Numbered from the stretch's first letter, positions 13,654 to 24,890 are shown. The stretch: 64,000 nucleotides of DNA from Hydractinia symbiolongicarpus (GCF_029227915.1 NC_079888.1:14863001-14927000); one strand, 5' to 3'. The notes: generated by a model not told the origin, from the letters alone. Numbers and translations are program-made.

Positions 13654-13860
13654 AGTCATCCATGTAAAAATCTTGTTTGAGTGCCTTGATGACTTCGTTT
13701 TCAAAGTTGTTCTTTTCGTAGGTTGCTATTTTCTTTAACGCCCAGTTGGTACAACAGAGCGAATCTGCCTTCCAAAAAAGGTTGAAATTTTGTAATCTTC
13801 TATTTTGTCGATTTTCTTATTCCTCTAAACAAACCTATGAGCGTCTCGATCTGCTGGTCG
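13654..13860 (-). mobile_element. BEL/Pao retrotransposon reverse transcriptase fragment
   Basis: On the minus strand one frame reads CCTNWALKK, then EVIKALKQDFYMDDFMK. This is the layout of the BEL/Pao RT: (C)xNxAL, then a short spacer and the YxDD catalytic box (here YMDD). It runs in frame into the truncated recombinase gene at about 13654. Only some 70 residues are recognisable. Insertion of this element, or a recombination at it, probably removed the 5' part of the recombinase gene. Confidence 0.65.
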
Positions 13861-14046
13861 TACCTACACTTTGTGAAACATCTGCTCGATGTCCGCTATT
13901 AATGCATATTCCGAGGAAGACTATATAGAAGACATCCAAGATCTATATGATCTCTATAAGATTTTACGCCTCAGTAACATAAGCATGCTCTCCACAAGAC
14001 ATTTCGAAGTTTTAGAATTCCCGGTGTAGGAGGAGCTGATGTCGAC

Positions 14047-17000
14047 ATGTATATAGGGATGGTGCGACCAAACGTGAAAACCTTGATTGAGGACCAGGTA
14101 AAAGATATGCGTTCGGGGAGGTACATTTGTCCCTGTGGAAAACAAACTCGGAGAAGGCCAACGATGAGAATATTGAGGTAAAAAAAGTCTTCAAAAGTAA
14201 AATGGCCTCAGTCTTCCAGGGTAGCAACGTGGACGACTTGCTGGATAGAATGTTTGCTCAGATTAAAACACATGTAGAACATCCAGCACTACCCCAAAGC
14301 GGATTCACCATCAGTCGAATCATACACCGCGATGTAGACTTTCATAAACTGCGGTTAACGAGAGGTTCGTCATATATAGCGCTACCCAAGTGGATACCTT
14401 CGAAAAAGGCTATCATTAACCCGGTAAATGAAGACGAGGATTGTTTCAAGTGGTATATCATAGCTTCATTACATCATGAGGAAATTGGGAGGAACCCGAA
14501 TCGAATATCTCAGATGAGTCCCTACGCAGACCTCTATAATTGGGATGGTATAGAGTTCCCTACAAGCACTAAGAGTATATAAAAGTTTGAGGACAATAAC
14601 AAGGACATTGCGGTAAACATCCTATATACAATGGGGAAGAAGACCAACATCCTACGTCGATCGGTGCACAACAGACGTACTAAGGTGGTGACTCTTCCGC
14701 TTATCATCGATGATAAAAAGACCCACTACACGGTTGTTAAGAGTCTTTCACGACTCTTAGGCAGTGGGACATCAAAAAACACAAAATCGATGCATTTTTG
14801 CCTGAACTGCCTACATCGCTTCAAGACGGTTGAGTGGAGGAACAAGCACTAAAGATATTGCAAGGACCACGAGGCCGTTAAAATAACAATGCTAACAAAG
14901 GCTGAAAAATGGCTATTCTATAGAGATGGTCAGATGCAGATCAAGGTACCCTTTGCTATATATGCAGATTTCGATAGCTTATTGATACCAGTAGAAGATG
15001 CCAGGGAGACTAAGACAAAAAAGCTGAGGAAGCACGTACCGTATGGAAGTGTACCAGATTCCCTAACAGTGTACAGGGGTGAGGACTGTGTGACAACGTT
15101 CGTGAATCACCTGGAGGATAAAGTTAAAAGGCTATTCAATACCTTCCCGCAGCAAAATATGCTGCTCTAACGGAGGTCTTGAAAAGAGAATATGACGAGG
15201 CATCGATATGCCACATCTGCCAAAAGCCATTTGACGGTTGTGAGAATAACCACAAAGTTCGAGACCAGCGGCGCATAACATCTGCAACATGAAATACAAG
15301 ATACCTAGCCATATACCTGTGATATTCCACAATTTAAGCGGATACGACTCACACCTGTTTATCCAAGAACTGGGTGAAAATACGACACACAGGACATCGG
15401 GTGCATCGCAGAGAATACCGAGAAATATATCAGTTTCAACGTTAAAATCAAGGTACCACTGCCAGGTATGGGGTATGCCGATGGAGAAACGTATAAAACC
15501 ATAGAGATTAGGTATATCGATAGTTGTAGATAATGCCCTCAAGTCTAGAAAAATTGGCAAGCAACCTCATTGGAACAAACGCCGCTGGAATGAAATGCTG
15601 CCACTGTGCAGATACCTGTCTTCAATTCCATAGCATAGACACTGAATACATGGCAAAGTTTTGGTGTAAAAATTGCGATTCGAATACCATTAAGCAACTT
15701 AATTGGGACCAGGTAAAGGCAAACGTCCCATCCATGCTAACGTTCATCGACAAAGATGATACCTTCAGGCTGATTCTTCGAAAAGGCGTGCACCCTTAAG
15801 AATACATGGACGATTGGCAGCGATTTGAAGAGGCACAGCTATCTTCCAAGGATGCATTTTACAGCAAGTTAAAAATGAATGGGATTAGTGATGAAGATTA
15901 TCAATGCGCAAAAATAGTATGGAAGTGTATAACCCCGGAAGGTGATAGCTTCACCATGGGGGACTACCATGACATATACCTGACCATAGACGTCCTGCTA
16001 TTGGCCGACGTGTTTGAAACGCTCCTAGACGTGTGTTTGACAAACTACAAGCTTGATCTTGCACACTTTTACAGTACACCCGGATCGGCATGGAAGGCGG
16101 CACTTAAGTATACTCGAATCAGGCTAGAGCTCCTTACGGACCCCGATGTTTGAAAAAAGTATCCGTGGAGGTATAACCCAAGCTGTACACCAGTATGTTA
16201 AGGCTAGCAACAAGTACATGGGAGACCAGTATGATCCAGAGGTTGAATCCTCCTACCCCCAGTGTTTAGATGCGAACAACCTATACGGATGGGCTATGAG
16301 GTAGGACCTACCAACAGACGACTTCAAATGGGTATCGAACGTCGAGGCATTTACAGAAAAGCGAATCGAGAATTTCGTTATGGACAATAAGCATGGGTAC
16401 ATTCTAGAAGTTGATATCGATTACCCCGAGAGGCTACACGACAGGCATAACGGGTTGCCGTTCCTACCCGAACGCAGGACGGTCCACAGGGTAGAGAAAC
16501 TAGTACCAAATTTAGAGAACAAACCAAAGTACGTGGTACATATCAGAGGCCTTTACGAGGCCTTAAAACCTGTGCTTAAATTGAAGAGAGTACGCGGGGT
16601 CATCCAATTCAACCAAAAGCCATGGCTTAGGGGCCATATAGATCACAACACGAGCCTGAGAACAACTGCCAAAAACAAGTTCGAGAAGGATTTCTACAAC
16701 CTGATGAATTTGAGCGTGTTTGACAAGACGATGGAGAGTATTAGAAATCACCGCAACATTCAGCTGGTCACCAATGAGGACAAGTACATGAAGCTCGTGA
16801 TGAAGCCTAATTTCAAGAGTGGAAGTCGGTTTAGAAAGCACCGTTGAAAAGGGCAAGACGGAGGTCAAGATGAACAAGCCGTATACATTGGTCAGGCGAT
16901 ACTAGATATGTCAAAAATGGTGATGTATGAGTTTCACTATGATTTCATACAACCCAAATACGGTAGCAAATTGCAACTGTGCTACATGGACACAGACAGC

Positions 17001-17466
17001 TTTGTATTCCACATACGAATAGAAGACTTTTACCGTGACATTGCCCAAGACGTCAAGACACACTTCAATACGAGTGCCTATAGTGCGGAAGATAAAAGAC
17101 CTCTTCCCGTAGGGAAAAACAAGAAGGTCGTAGGCCTCATGAAGGACGTTAAATGGAAAGATCATGACAGAATTCATAACTCTTAGGGCCAAACTATATG
17201 CCTACAAGAGCCTTAAAAAAGAGATCGGTGATCTCAAAACGAAGGGCATGAAGAGATGCGTAACCAAAAAATCCATCACCTTTGATGACTATCGGCGATA
17301 TCTGGAAGAGGGCGTTGACGTCTACAAGAGCTAGGTGTTGATTCAAAACAAAAACCACCAAATCTACACCCAAAAGGTCAACAAATTAGCCCTTAACAGG
17401 GAGGATGATAAAAGGCTTGTACAACACAATCAAATTACGACACTTTCCCGTAGCCGTTACCGCCTG
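14047..17466 (+). pseudogene. Protein-primed DNA polymerase B (pPolB), broken
   Basis: Colinear fragments in several frames cover the whole family-B polymerase. They include the N-terminal region (LPKWI, CFKWYIIA, near 14400), a Cys-rich finger (FCLNCLHRF), exonuclease motif I (YADFDS, about 14960) and Exo II (FHNLSGYD, about 15330). Motif A (DANNLYGWAM) lies at about 16270, motif B at about 16700 and motif C (MDTDS) at about 16987. The C-terminal ITFDDY region lies near 17280. Stops occur at 14850, 15168, 16151, 16303, 16847, 17184 and 17332, with frameshifts between blocks. The usual asparagine and glycine of motif B (NS-FGK) are replaced by Leu and Asp. Its expected role was replication of the linear element by protein priming. 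A short preceding frame from 13889 may be part of the leader. Confidence 0.9.
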
Positions 17467-17571
17467 ATGTCTACGCGGAAATAAAGGGAGGTGTGTTTGC
17501 ATATCGCTATACTTTTACCGCATGCACTGATTGCGTTTTGCTTCTTTCAATATAGACGTATAACAAAGAGA

Positions 17572-17991
17572 ATGTCTGATATTGCACGAGTATTTGACAA
17601 TGGCTCTGCAGAATACGAACAGATAGAGAAACCTATGGATAGACTCCAAGTCCTGAAGGAAGCCCTACGGAAGGGCAAGGGCCATCTCCTACCTGAAAAA
17701 TGCACAGAAGGGTTTGTCAACAAGGCTCCAGATGAGGCCATCGACAAAGTCCATAACGTGTATGTACAACGTGAGCTTCAAGAGAAAAGGGAGAATACCA
17801 CAAAGGCGTTGATTACCCATGTTATTAGCCTGTATGCAAATTTGAATGGGAACTTCGTCGACATCGACAATGTAGATGAATTACGTCGAGATATCGAAGA
17901 ATACCCTATAATCCGACACTCTATGACAGATCTTGGTATCCTGGTGTACTGCACCATAGGAAGGTGTCTTGCCCCAGTCCTGGTGGCATGA
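17572..17991 (+). CDS. Polinton hypothetical protein, 139 aa
   Basis: One of the few unbroken frames in the element. It starts at an ATG 105 bases after the polymerase remnant, in the same direction. The product is mostly charged and helical, with an acidic middle and a short hydrophobic C-terminus (LGILVYCTIGRCLAP) that could be a membrane anchor. I do not recognise the family. Position and orientation suggest one of the accessory genes found between polymerase and packaging genes. Confidence 0.5.
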   Translation: MSDIARVFDNGSAEYEQIEKPMDRLQVLKEALRKGKGHLLPEKCTEGFVNKAPDEAIDKVHNVYVQRELQEKRENTTKALITHVISLYANLNGNFVDIDNVDELRRDIEEYPIIRHSMTDLGILVYCTIGRCLAPVLVA

Positions 17992-18006
17992 CACACGGCG
18001 AGACAT

Positions 18007-18442
18007 ATGTCTAAGAAAAAGGAGGATGCAGAGACTAACGAGGAAGAGTCTCGGATGGTGGTATAATAAAAGGAGTGGGGAGGGACAAAAACAAGAAGAG
18101 AGAGTCATTACAAAACCACCAAAGCATCCTGGTCGTGTGGCCCAAGGACACAAGTTGGCTGCACTGATGAAGAAGAGGAAGGAAGAAATAAAGCAACAAG
18201 AGGATACTGTAGAGCCTGCAGTCAAAGCCTCTTCTGGGACAAGTTCCGTACAGTCGGTTCACATCTATGGGGCCGGTACGCTGGCCGTGCTTGCCATAGG
18301 TGTCGGGATATGGTGGTATAGGTCCGGAAACAAATCTCAAAACATCACACCTGAGCCCCAGCAGGGAAAACAGGATAAATCCCAGCCAAATATCGAAATA
18401 CTTAAGATGCATTGGATTTTTTCAAAAAATGACACTAAATAA
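18007..18442 (+). pseudogene. Single-TM basic protein of the Polinton, frameshifted
   Basis: An ATG at 18007 opens an acidic N-terminus that stops at 18064. A second frame carries on from there with a lysine-rich segment (HPGRVAQGHKLAALMKKRK) and one membrane span (TLAVLAIGVGIWW). A charged, Gln-rich tail follows. I recall small proteins of this build, a basic helix plus one transmembrane segment, from cnidarian Polintons, but their function is unknown to me. One frameshift separates the two halves. Confidence 0.45.
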
Positions 18443-18697
18443 ATGGCAGCAAGCAACGTAACCCCTAAAGAGAAGGAGATTCTGGACATGTTGTACGAAA
18501 TAGTCGTAGACCTTAGTTTCACCCTTGCCTATGCCATGGCAGGTAAGGAATGTTTGGGTATAACAAGTCCATCTACAAGAATGGATACAAATGACGTTCT
18601 TAAAATGGTGTTGTATTTTTCTGCAGGTCGGGCGGGCCGTGAGACGGCTGTGAAGAAGGGATGGCTCCCCGCGAGTATCGTGCCAAAACCTAAATGA
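18443..18697 (+). CDS. Polinton small protein, 84 aa
   Basis: Intact frame beginning with ATG immediately after the stop of the preceding gene (zero-base spacing), ending KPK. It has a helical body with an amphipathic segment and a conserved-looking GITSPSTRMD stretch. No known domain recognised. Being intact and tightly packed against its neighbour supports it as a genuine element gene. Confidence 0.5.
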   Translation: MAASNVTPKEKEILDMLYEIVVDLSFTLAYAMAGKECLGITSPSTRMDTNDVLKMVLYFSAGRAGRETAVKKGWLPASIVPKPK

Positions 18698-18723
18698 GCG
18701 TCTAGTAAAATTTCTATTTCCCA

Positions 18724-19509
18724 TGGAGAAGATAGAAATCAATATGGAAGGAACCAAGTGCCCCAGACAATTTTAAGGTCAAGGTAAATGGTCAAACTAC
18801 AAAAACATGAACATGGTGCCTAACTGGAAAGAAAATGTCAAGGGGCAGCACATACGCACCGGCTTCCACCCTCTATATGAGCTCATGACTATCTGTAGAG
18901 GTTATATTGAAGCCAGTTTTCCGAGGTTCGTACCTAGGTGCTCTAAAAGCATTTGCACGTTCACCATAAGATACTGTTTCAGTATGTGGAAACTGGAAGG
19001 CAGCCCACGCTCGCCGAGGTTGCCAAGGCAATAGACAAGGCTACTACCTGGATAGTAAATAGAGATCAGGGCATGTTCAAAATGCAAACACATTCTAGCC
19101 CCCGACAAGTTTATGATTAGGGGCAGTAGTCGAACAAAGAGTTGTATAAATTGCCTAGATAAAGCCAAGGGAAAACGGCGGCGTATCAAATGCAAGGACC
19201 ATGTTATCGAACACAAGGTAGACGCTCTTGCTATTGACAAAGAGATTAGAGGGCTTCAACAGGATCGGAATTGTCTACTTCTATATACACTGTTGACATA
19301 TGACATTATACCCGGTACATTGAACTCATCGGAGAGAGCCAGGAGAAGGCACTACTAATCCAAAGGTACCGCAAGGTACTGCGATGCCTACAGGGAAAAT
19401 TATCCTATCCTACTCTAGCCATCGAATATAGGACCCCAAATACCAAACTCTGCCCTGCCTGTCGAGAGTCCTTGGTTAATAATCACGGTGGCGTCTTAAT
19501 ATGTTCCTA
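18724..19509 (+). pseudogene. Remnants of Cys-rich zinc-ribbon-like protein
   Basis: Fragments in three frames. From 19068 one frame reads CSKCKHILAPDKF, then CINCL, a CxxC...CxxC pattern close to the head module of the zinc-knuckle genes at 23.5-24.4 kb on the other strand. A later frame ends with CPAC and LICS near 19500. The part from 18724 to about 18990 (starting MEKIEINMEGTKC) is open only in pieces and may be a separate gene. Function unknown; nucleic-acid binding is an inference from the cysteine pattern. Confidence 0.4.
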
Positions 19510-19545
19510 AAGTTCACGACAGAAAATGGAGCAACTACTAAATAA

Positions 19546-20166
19546 ATGGATGTTGTGAAGGAGTCGCATACTTCAATTTTTACCGGCCCGACAAGTTGTG
19601 GCAAGACACAACGTGTTTTGAATCTACTCAGGAATGAGTATAGGAAGCACTTCCGCAATATAGTGATACTTTGCCCTACCCTGCGATGGAATACCACCTC
19701 TTTGTAGAGGGACTCGCTTTGGAAGGACTCTTACGTGTTTCTGATAGACCCCGAAAATGAACGTTTTGAATGGATCCAAAAATTGTCCTCATTTTTGGCG
19801 TCCGAGGGCACGTTACTTGTGATTGACGACGTCATACCTGATGAAAACCTCGACAAGCATCGGCAATCCCTACTTAAATTGGCTATTTCGGGAAGGCATC
19901 GCAAACATAACTTTTGGCTGTTAACCCAATCGTATACTGCATTACATAAAAATTTGAGACGTCAAAAGAAACAGATTTTTGCCTGGTACCCATCTAAGAG
20001 GAGTGACATGAAAATGATAGACGAGGAAACCAACCTTATTTCAGATTGGGATGATATCAGAGCCGAATTGAAAAAATCCAAGCATGCATGCCTATACGTA
20101 AGGCTTGAACACCCCGGGACCTGGAAGATTGGAATGACCCAAGTGAAATCTTCTGGCTTACGTTGA
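19546..20166 (+). pseudogene. FtsK/HerA-type genome-packaging ATPase, one stop
   Basis: One frame of 207 codons from ATG 19546 with a single internal TAG at 19705-19707. Walker A is TGPTSCGKT near residue 15 and Walker B is LLVIDD near residue 90. The length of about 206 aa suits the A32-like packaging ATPases of Polintons and virophages, which pump DNA into the capsid. Apart from the one stop the gene looks well preserved. Its frame ends 12 bases before the next gene. Confidence 0.85.
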
Positions 20167-20178
20167 TATATTAGAAAG

Positions 20179-20957
20179 ATGTCATCGCAAGTTATGTTCA
20201 ACACAGGAACCATAAGGACCCTGGTCAACAACCAGGATCAACCTATGTTTAAACGCGCTGATTTCGGACGTTTCTTGGTCATCGAAAAGAGTCTTATCGA
20301 GATATTCCCACCCTTCCACGCCGTGATTAAGGGTTGGTTACAAACCAACTACTAAAAGGAGATCAAAATAGGTATGACTCTTTTGTGACGTTAGACGACG
20401 CATTAGAGATTCTGCGTAGGTCAAAAAATCCTAGGGCGGTGGGCCTAATCAAATGGTTAACCCGGGCAGGTGTGAAAAAACTACAAGACCAACTTGAGAA
20501 GCAGCGCCAGGCCCTTGAGGACAGAGATATTGCCGTCGTTATGATCTTGACGGCAGAGATAGTCAGCTCATGGTACTCGAGGACGAACGTGAGGTACGGA
20601 CTAAGGAAAACGCAGGACTTAAAAAAAGATATGTTTCGCACAGATATCAATATGATACTGTGCTATGTGTGGTTGATAAAAACGATCCTCACGAGCATAG
20701 AAAAAAGGTATACATAAGCACTATATGATCCGATGCCAGCGTAGCAACTCGGTGCAAGAATAAACACGTTAAAAGCAATGTACCCTAATATGACAGCGAG
20801 GAAACCGGAATGCGATGATCCGAATGCTGTACATGCCTGGTGGCGATTCAGGGACCATACCCTAGGCATTGAGAGCTTTTACCTCAACCATTTTACGTTA
20901 CCCAACGATGATACGCGTGATCTATTCGAGGGAATGTTTGACATTGATATGTCGTAA
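20179..20957 (+). pseudogene. Bro/MSV199-like protein with DUF3627-like C-terminus, broken
   Basis: The frame starting at 20179 shifts near 20330 into one reading VTLDDALEILRR and GLIKWLTRAGV, then a Gln/Glu-rich coiled coil (residues DQLEKQRQALEDRD). Farther on, another frame gives MYPNMTARK and DDPNAVHAWWRFRDH, ending in DIDMS. This order, a Bro/KilA-type N-terminal region, a coiled coil and a C-terminal block like DUF3627, is known from NCLDV and Polinton proteins. The assignment rests on memory of motifs only. Two or more frameshifts. Confidence 0.45.
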
Positions 20958-21149
20958 GCAGGCGCAAATTTCTCTTGTGGGTAGTAAAAATTACCGCATC
21001 AAGGGCAGGCTTTTAAAGCTCTTCCCTATTAACCCTTTCAGCTGTATGTTAAAAGGTAGTGAAATATCAAAAAGTTGGAAGCTTATCTACAAAGGAATCA
21101 ATTTACAATCAGCTATAATATTCAGGTACAGGGTCAATGAAGGTAATCG

Positions 21150-21345
21150 ATACGTTTTGGGCCCCTGATGTGCCGTAAGAGCTGTTTACTCAGACAATGA
21201 GTAACCTTTTTTATGAGAGACCGCTCTTCTTTGCGAGCAACTTGATGGCTTTGCTCCCGGTCCAGAGAGGTTCCGGGGTGTAGTAGATATTGCTTAGCTT
21301 TTCAGCCTCCTCATTGGTAACAATATGTGGTAATTCTTCTGACAT
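21150..21345 (-). pseudogene. Retrovirus-like integrase, N-terminal fragment
   Basis: A 44-codon frame from ATG 21345 contains IYYTPEPLW and AIKLLAKKSGLS. After a frameshift the sequence continues as KKVTHCLSKQ and GPKRIDY. This resembles the N-terminal part of integrases carried by cnidarian Polintons. The catalytic DDE domain that should follow (toward lower coordinates) is not recognisable; the plus strand holds an unassigned open frame at 20959-21168 instead. Integrase would have inserted the element in the genome. Confidence 0.4.
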
Positions 21346-21466
21346 TATATGTCAGAAAAACGTTCCTACAGATTCTTATAGGCAACAAACCCTAGTAGAG
21401 ATAGGGAGCCAACAAGGAAGGCCAAATTCCCATCCTGTTGTTGCTTTAAGGATACTTAGAAATCTT

Positions 21467-21763
21467 TCAATTGCGGACATTCTTGTCTGAAGCAATGCAA
21501 TAGCTGTACATGTCGTCATCCAATTCACGCAGGCTTTTACCGGCCTTTATTTGCAGTTCCCGCTGTTCGTTGAACCAGTCTAATTTGGCTTGTCTATCTT
21601 GTATCCGCTTTGCTTGGGCGGCTTGTAGTTGTTCCATCACCCTATCATGTCTTTTCCTCTCTGCCACACCGTGTCCTGCAAGTTTAGAAAATAAGAAGTT
21701 TGTGCCGCTGAATACAAATGCATTTATCGCAGCACCTGCTACGATAACAGCTATTGTCGCCAT
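21467..21763 (-). CDS. Polinton small TM plus coiled-coil protein, 98 aa
   Basis: Intact frame. The N-terminus is a glycine-alanine-rich membrane segment (IAVIVAGAAINAFVF), followed by LFSKLAGHG and then a long charged helix with RKRHDRVMEQLQAAQ. I recognise this arrangement from small proteins repeatedly found in cnidarian Polintons; their function is not known to me, and a virion or membrane role is a guess. The ATG lies at the very end of the HNH gene upstream on the same strand. Confidence 0.55.
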   Translation of the reverse strand: MATIAVIVAGAAINAFVFSGTNFLFSKLAGHGVAERKRHDRVMEQLQAAQAKRIQDRQAKLDWFNEQRELQIKAGKSLRELDDDMYSYCIASDKNVRN

Positions 21764-22266
21764 GCTCTATTTTGAGACAAACGATTGCCTTTTAAAATGT
21801 TCTCACTCATCCACATAGGTCGCGTGTTGGTGTAGTGCAGTCTTTTCCCTACCTCGACAAGCGATGGAGCATCCTCGTTTTCCTTATATTAAATTGGCAC
21901 CTTGTGATCGATATGCCACTCCCCGTAATTGTCCCAATTCATATCCTCGGAAAGCTGTTTGTCAATATGGGCCTACAGGGTAGCGATATCGCAACCTAAG
22001 TACGCCTGGGAACTGAGCTCCTTGTTTTCCCTCAGGGCGTGGTAGGTTTGGCTTCTTACAACACCAACGATTTGTCCGACAGTGTCGCAAATTTGACAGG
22101 TGGATCTCCTTTTTTCATGCTTGCAAAATTGACTTTCTTTACGGAGATGTTTTTTTGCGTGGCAAATTTTCTCGGTTGCAAAATTATGGAAAATCATATA
22201 AATGAACATTTCTGGAGCTGTGATAGTCTTTTTGCTACAAAATCTATGTTGCAGATGTATTTTCAT
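21764..22266 (-). pseudogene. HNH-type endonuclease with zinc-knuckle leader, two stops
   Basis: In one frame: a zinc knuckle (CKHEKRRSTCQIC), a helical link, EYLGC-like QAYLGCDI, then DNYGEWHIDHKVP and LHYTNTRPMW. The WHIDH and LHYTN..PMW blocks are typical of HNH-like nucleases in phages and large DNA viruses, where the zinc-knuckle leader is also known. TAG near 21975 and TAA within the HNH part break the frame. It was probably once the C-terminal half of the zinc-knuckle gene at 23.1-23.5 kb, from which it is now separated by AT-rich DNA. Confidence 0.6.
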
Positions 22267-22269
22267 AGC

Positions 22270-23110
22270 ATGATTTGAGATAGTTATTCTTCAGAATATG
22301 AGCATGATTGGAGTGAATTGTCACTTTACGAGTGCTCATTAATGCTAAAATACTTAAATTAGTGATTTGGACTCGTAAAATAAGAGTTACTGATGGGAAA
22401 ATTTGAAAGAGGAGCAAGTTTGAACAAATTTTAGAGTAGATATTGAGTAAAGTAGTTTTCGTAATAATATTCATGTTTTACCTAACAATTAATCCGATAC
22501 ATACAATTTATTAACATTTTAAATAGTGTGAACTGTAATATAACACTAAATATGAGAAAATAGACTAAAATAAGAGCAATTTTGCAGCAAATAGTCATTA
22601 ATGATAATACGCTTTATGCTTTTGCACAAATTAACATTTGCACATCGGATTATAGATATTCAAATACCCGAAAAATGCACAGCTTGAAGAATAGTTTAAC
22701 ATAAAATAAAAGAACACTTCGGGATTTTTGTAAGATACCATTCTATTACAGTTAGTCGCTAAATTTATTGCTAGGGACTATTAGCTCCAAACTTGCTCTT
22801 TTTTTCATATATTTTTTTGTAATCGAAAGCAGTAATACCTAATAAACCTATATCAATAAAAAATATTTAAAAAAATTGGGATTAAAATGGAAAAAATCTA
22901 AAGATTTTTTACCTCAAATCTTATGAAAGACTTTTTTGCTCCAGTCTTGCTCCGGAAAAGAATGACTTAATACTCCGAAACAAAACATTGTTTTAAAAAG
23001 GGAAAAAACAGGACACAATTTCAATCTTTTTCTAATTGTGTCCATAATTTGAAAAAGTTGTACGCTACAAGTTATATTTCTCAAGCCACGTCAAACTTAG
23101 TTATCCAAAA
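22270..23110. other. AT-rich insertion between zinc-knuckle array and HNH domain
   Basis: About 840 bases of much higher AT content than the Polinton around it. No coding frame recognised. It separates two parts that read as one gene on the minus strand, so it is probably a later insertion. I found no clear inverted ends or duplication. Confidence 0.45.
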
Positions 23111-23117
23111 TCTTGCT

Positions 23118-23543
23118 TTTTTTGCCGCGCAAAAACGTGTCCTTACACTCTTTGCAATAGGCCCTCACTTTTTTATCCTTGCAGATGCTTCCACCCCCTC
23201 AGGCTTTGCACCGGGATCTTCGCCTGCCATGTTCACCGCAGAAACTTCCACCCCCACACTCTTTACACTGATATCTTATCCTACCATGTTCACTGCACAC
23301 CTGACTTTACCCACAGTCCTTACACGTTGTTCTTATCCTTTCATGTTTGCAGATTTCACTTCCCTTTCAGTCCTTTCAACGAGATCTCTGCCTTTAATAG
23401 GGGCATTTTTTACGTTCACGTGACGCCTTCCTTTTATCCGGGAAAGCTATGCACATTTTTGTTAGTTGACCATTCCCCTTGATCCTAAAATTGTCCAAAC
23501 AAAGATAGCGCTTACATTGCGTGCAGCTCTTAGTCTCATACAT
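23118..23543 (-). pseudogene. Zinc-knuckle array gene, module 3
   Basis: Starts at ATG 23543 with a head module (KSCTQCKRYLCLDNF). It continues in a single frame as repeated units of the form IC-xH-x(5)-C-K-x-C, for example ICKHERIRTTCKDC and CGEHGRRRSRC. The frame has five or so stops but no shift, so decay is by substitution. Each unit offers Cys and His ligands for one zinc. The HNH nuclease domain lies downstream beyond the AT-rich insertion. Confidence 0.6.
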
Positions 23544-23611
23544 ATTGATTGGTTTTTGCCCCAGAGGACAAACACGCGTTGTGGTCACTCATATTCCACA
23601 GAATAAAGCTG

Positions 23612-24436
23612 TATTTATTCCAGCTGTTTGCCCTTCCTACAGTCCTTACAGCAAACCTTATGTCTCTCATGCTCACAAATCTGACCGCCCTTACAGTTTT
23701 TACAATAAGCCTTCCTCCTTTCATGCTGGTATATATCTCTACCGCATCATTCTTTACATTGAGACCTCCGCCTACCATGGGGGCATCTGTTACGTTCCCG
23801 TGATTCCTTCTTTTTATCCTGGCAACATATACAAATTATTGCCGTCTTTCCATTTCTCAGCACTCTAAATTCATCTAGGCCCAACACGTTTTTACACTTC
23901 GGGCAGCTCCTGGTTCCCTCTAATTGTTTATCCTTCTTGCATTCCTTACAGCGATACCTTAATTTCTCATGAGGGCAAATCTGACTATCCTTGTATTCTT
24001 TACAGCATGCTCTCCTGCTTTCAGTCTGGCAGATTTCACTACCCTTGCATTTTTTACAGCAAGCTCTCCTCCTTTTATGCTGACAGATTTGACTACTCTT
24101 GCATTCTTTACACCGAGATCTCATCCTTTCATGAGGACAAATCTGACTGCCCTTGCAGTCTTTGCAGATGCATCTCTGCCTTTGATGGGGACAAATCTGA
24201 CTGCCCCCGCATTCTTTACAATAGGCCCTCATCCTTTGATGGTGGCATATTTAACACCCTGCACAGTCTTTACACTCTGATCTTTGCCTATCATGAGGAC
24301 ATTTGTTACGTTCCCGTTACGCCTTCTTTTTATGCAGGCATTTGATGCATGTATTTGTAGTTTGAGCATTTCCCAACACCCTAAATGCATCTAGCAAAAG
24401 ATCCCTATTACATTTTGAACAGCTCTTGTTTTCCAT
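23612..24436 (-). pseudogene. Zinc-knuckle array, modules 1 and 2
   Basis: ATG 24436 opens head module 1 (KSCSKCNRDLLLDAF). It is followed by about six CKEC-GSQICPH-type units, a CKKDKQLE end signature, and head module 2 (RSCPKCKNVLGLDEF) with more units ending in CRKGKQLE at 23612. TAA stops lie near 24320 and 24260, and another at 23744. The repeat unit is about 21 residues: CxxCxGSxICxHxRxR. It is like the arrays found in NCLDV and phycodnavirus nucleases. The two heads in one frame show tandem duplication and fusion of the gene. Role inferred: nucleic-acid binding. Confidence 0.65.
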
Positions 24437-24481
24437 ATTGACTCATTTTTACCCTTGGAGGACAAACACGAGTTGTGGTCA

Positions 24482-24890
24482 TTAGTATTCCACGCTATGA
24501 AACCTGCCATATAAGAGATTCAGCTGAGCATCCTGCAGAAGGTAAACGTAGCACCTAAAATCCCCAACTCCGTCGGCTTTCTTGGTCATATGCAATGTGA
24601 TGCAATCACTCAGGCATTGTAGGGGTCTTCCGGAGCCATGTAGATTATCGTTAGGAAAGGCTCGGAAATCCTTGAAGAGCGCATATCTTTCGTTGAAGAA
24701 TTGGCCAATTGCTATTGTGGGCACCGAAAATGTTCACGATCTGTTCGAGATGATCTTTGGGAAGCATGGCATGCGAATAGAGTTCATTGGGTTCTCCCTC
24801 AAAGGTGACGCTAATCTTCTCAATTTTCAGATTATTAAAGACTTCATTAACGCCAGAGATTGGGAAATGTATGTTCTAGCGCAGTCGCGT
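24482..24890 (-). pseudogene. C-terminal part of a probable Polinton capsid-type protein
   Basis: Two colinear frames: IHFPISGVNEVF and VTFEGEPNELYSHAMLPKDH, then after a frameshift FFNERYALFKDFRAF, CITLHMTKKADG and CYVYLLQDAQLN ending at 24482. The alternation of beta-strand-like stretches and the LQDAQLN ending recall a large protein of cnidarian Polintons that I believe to be structural. I cannot say whether it would be major capsid, penton or something else. The N-terminal part is missing. Confidence 0.4.

Noticed and set aside
20363-20650. Minus-strand frame antisense to the Bro-like gene
   Set aside because: The plus strand shows the family motifs; the minus frame has none.
23049-24345. 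Plus-strand frames with repeated hydrophobic Phe/Leu/Thr units at 23.0-24.3 kb
   Set aside because: They are the antisense reading of the zinc-knuckle array; the minus strand gives coherent Cys/His units.
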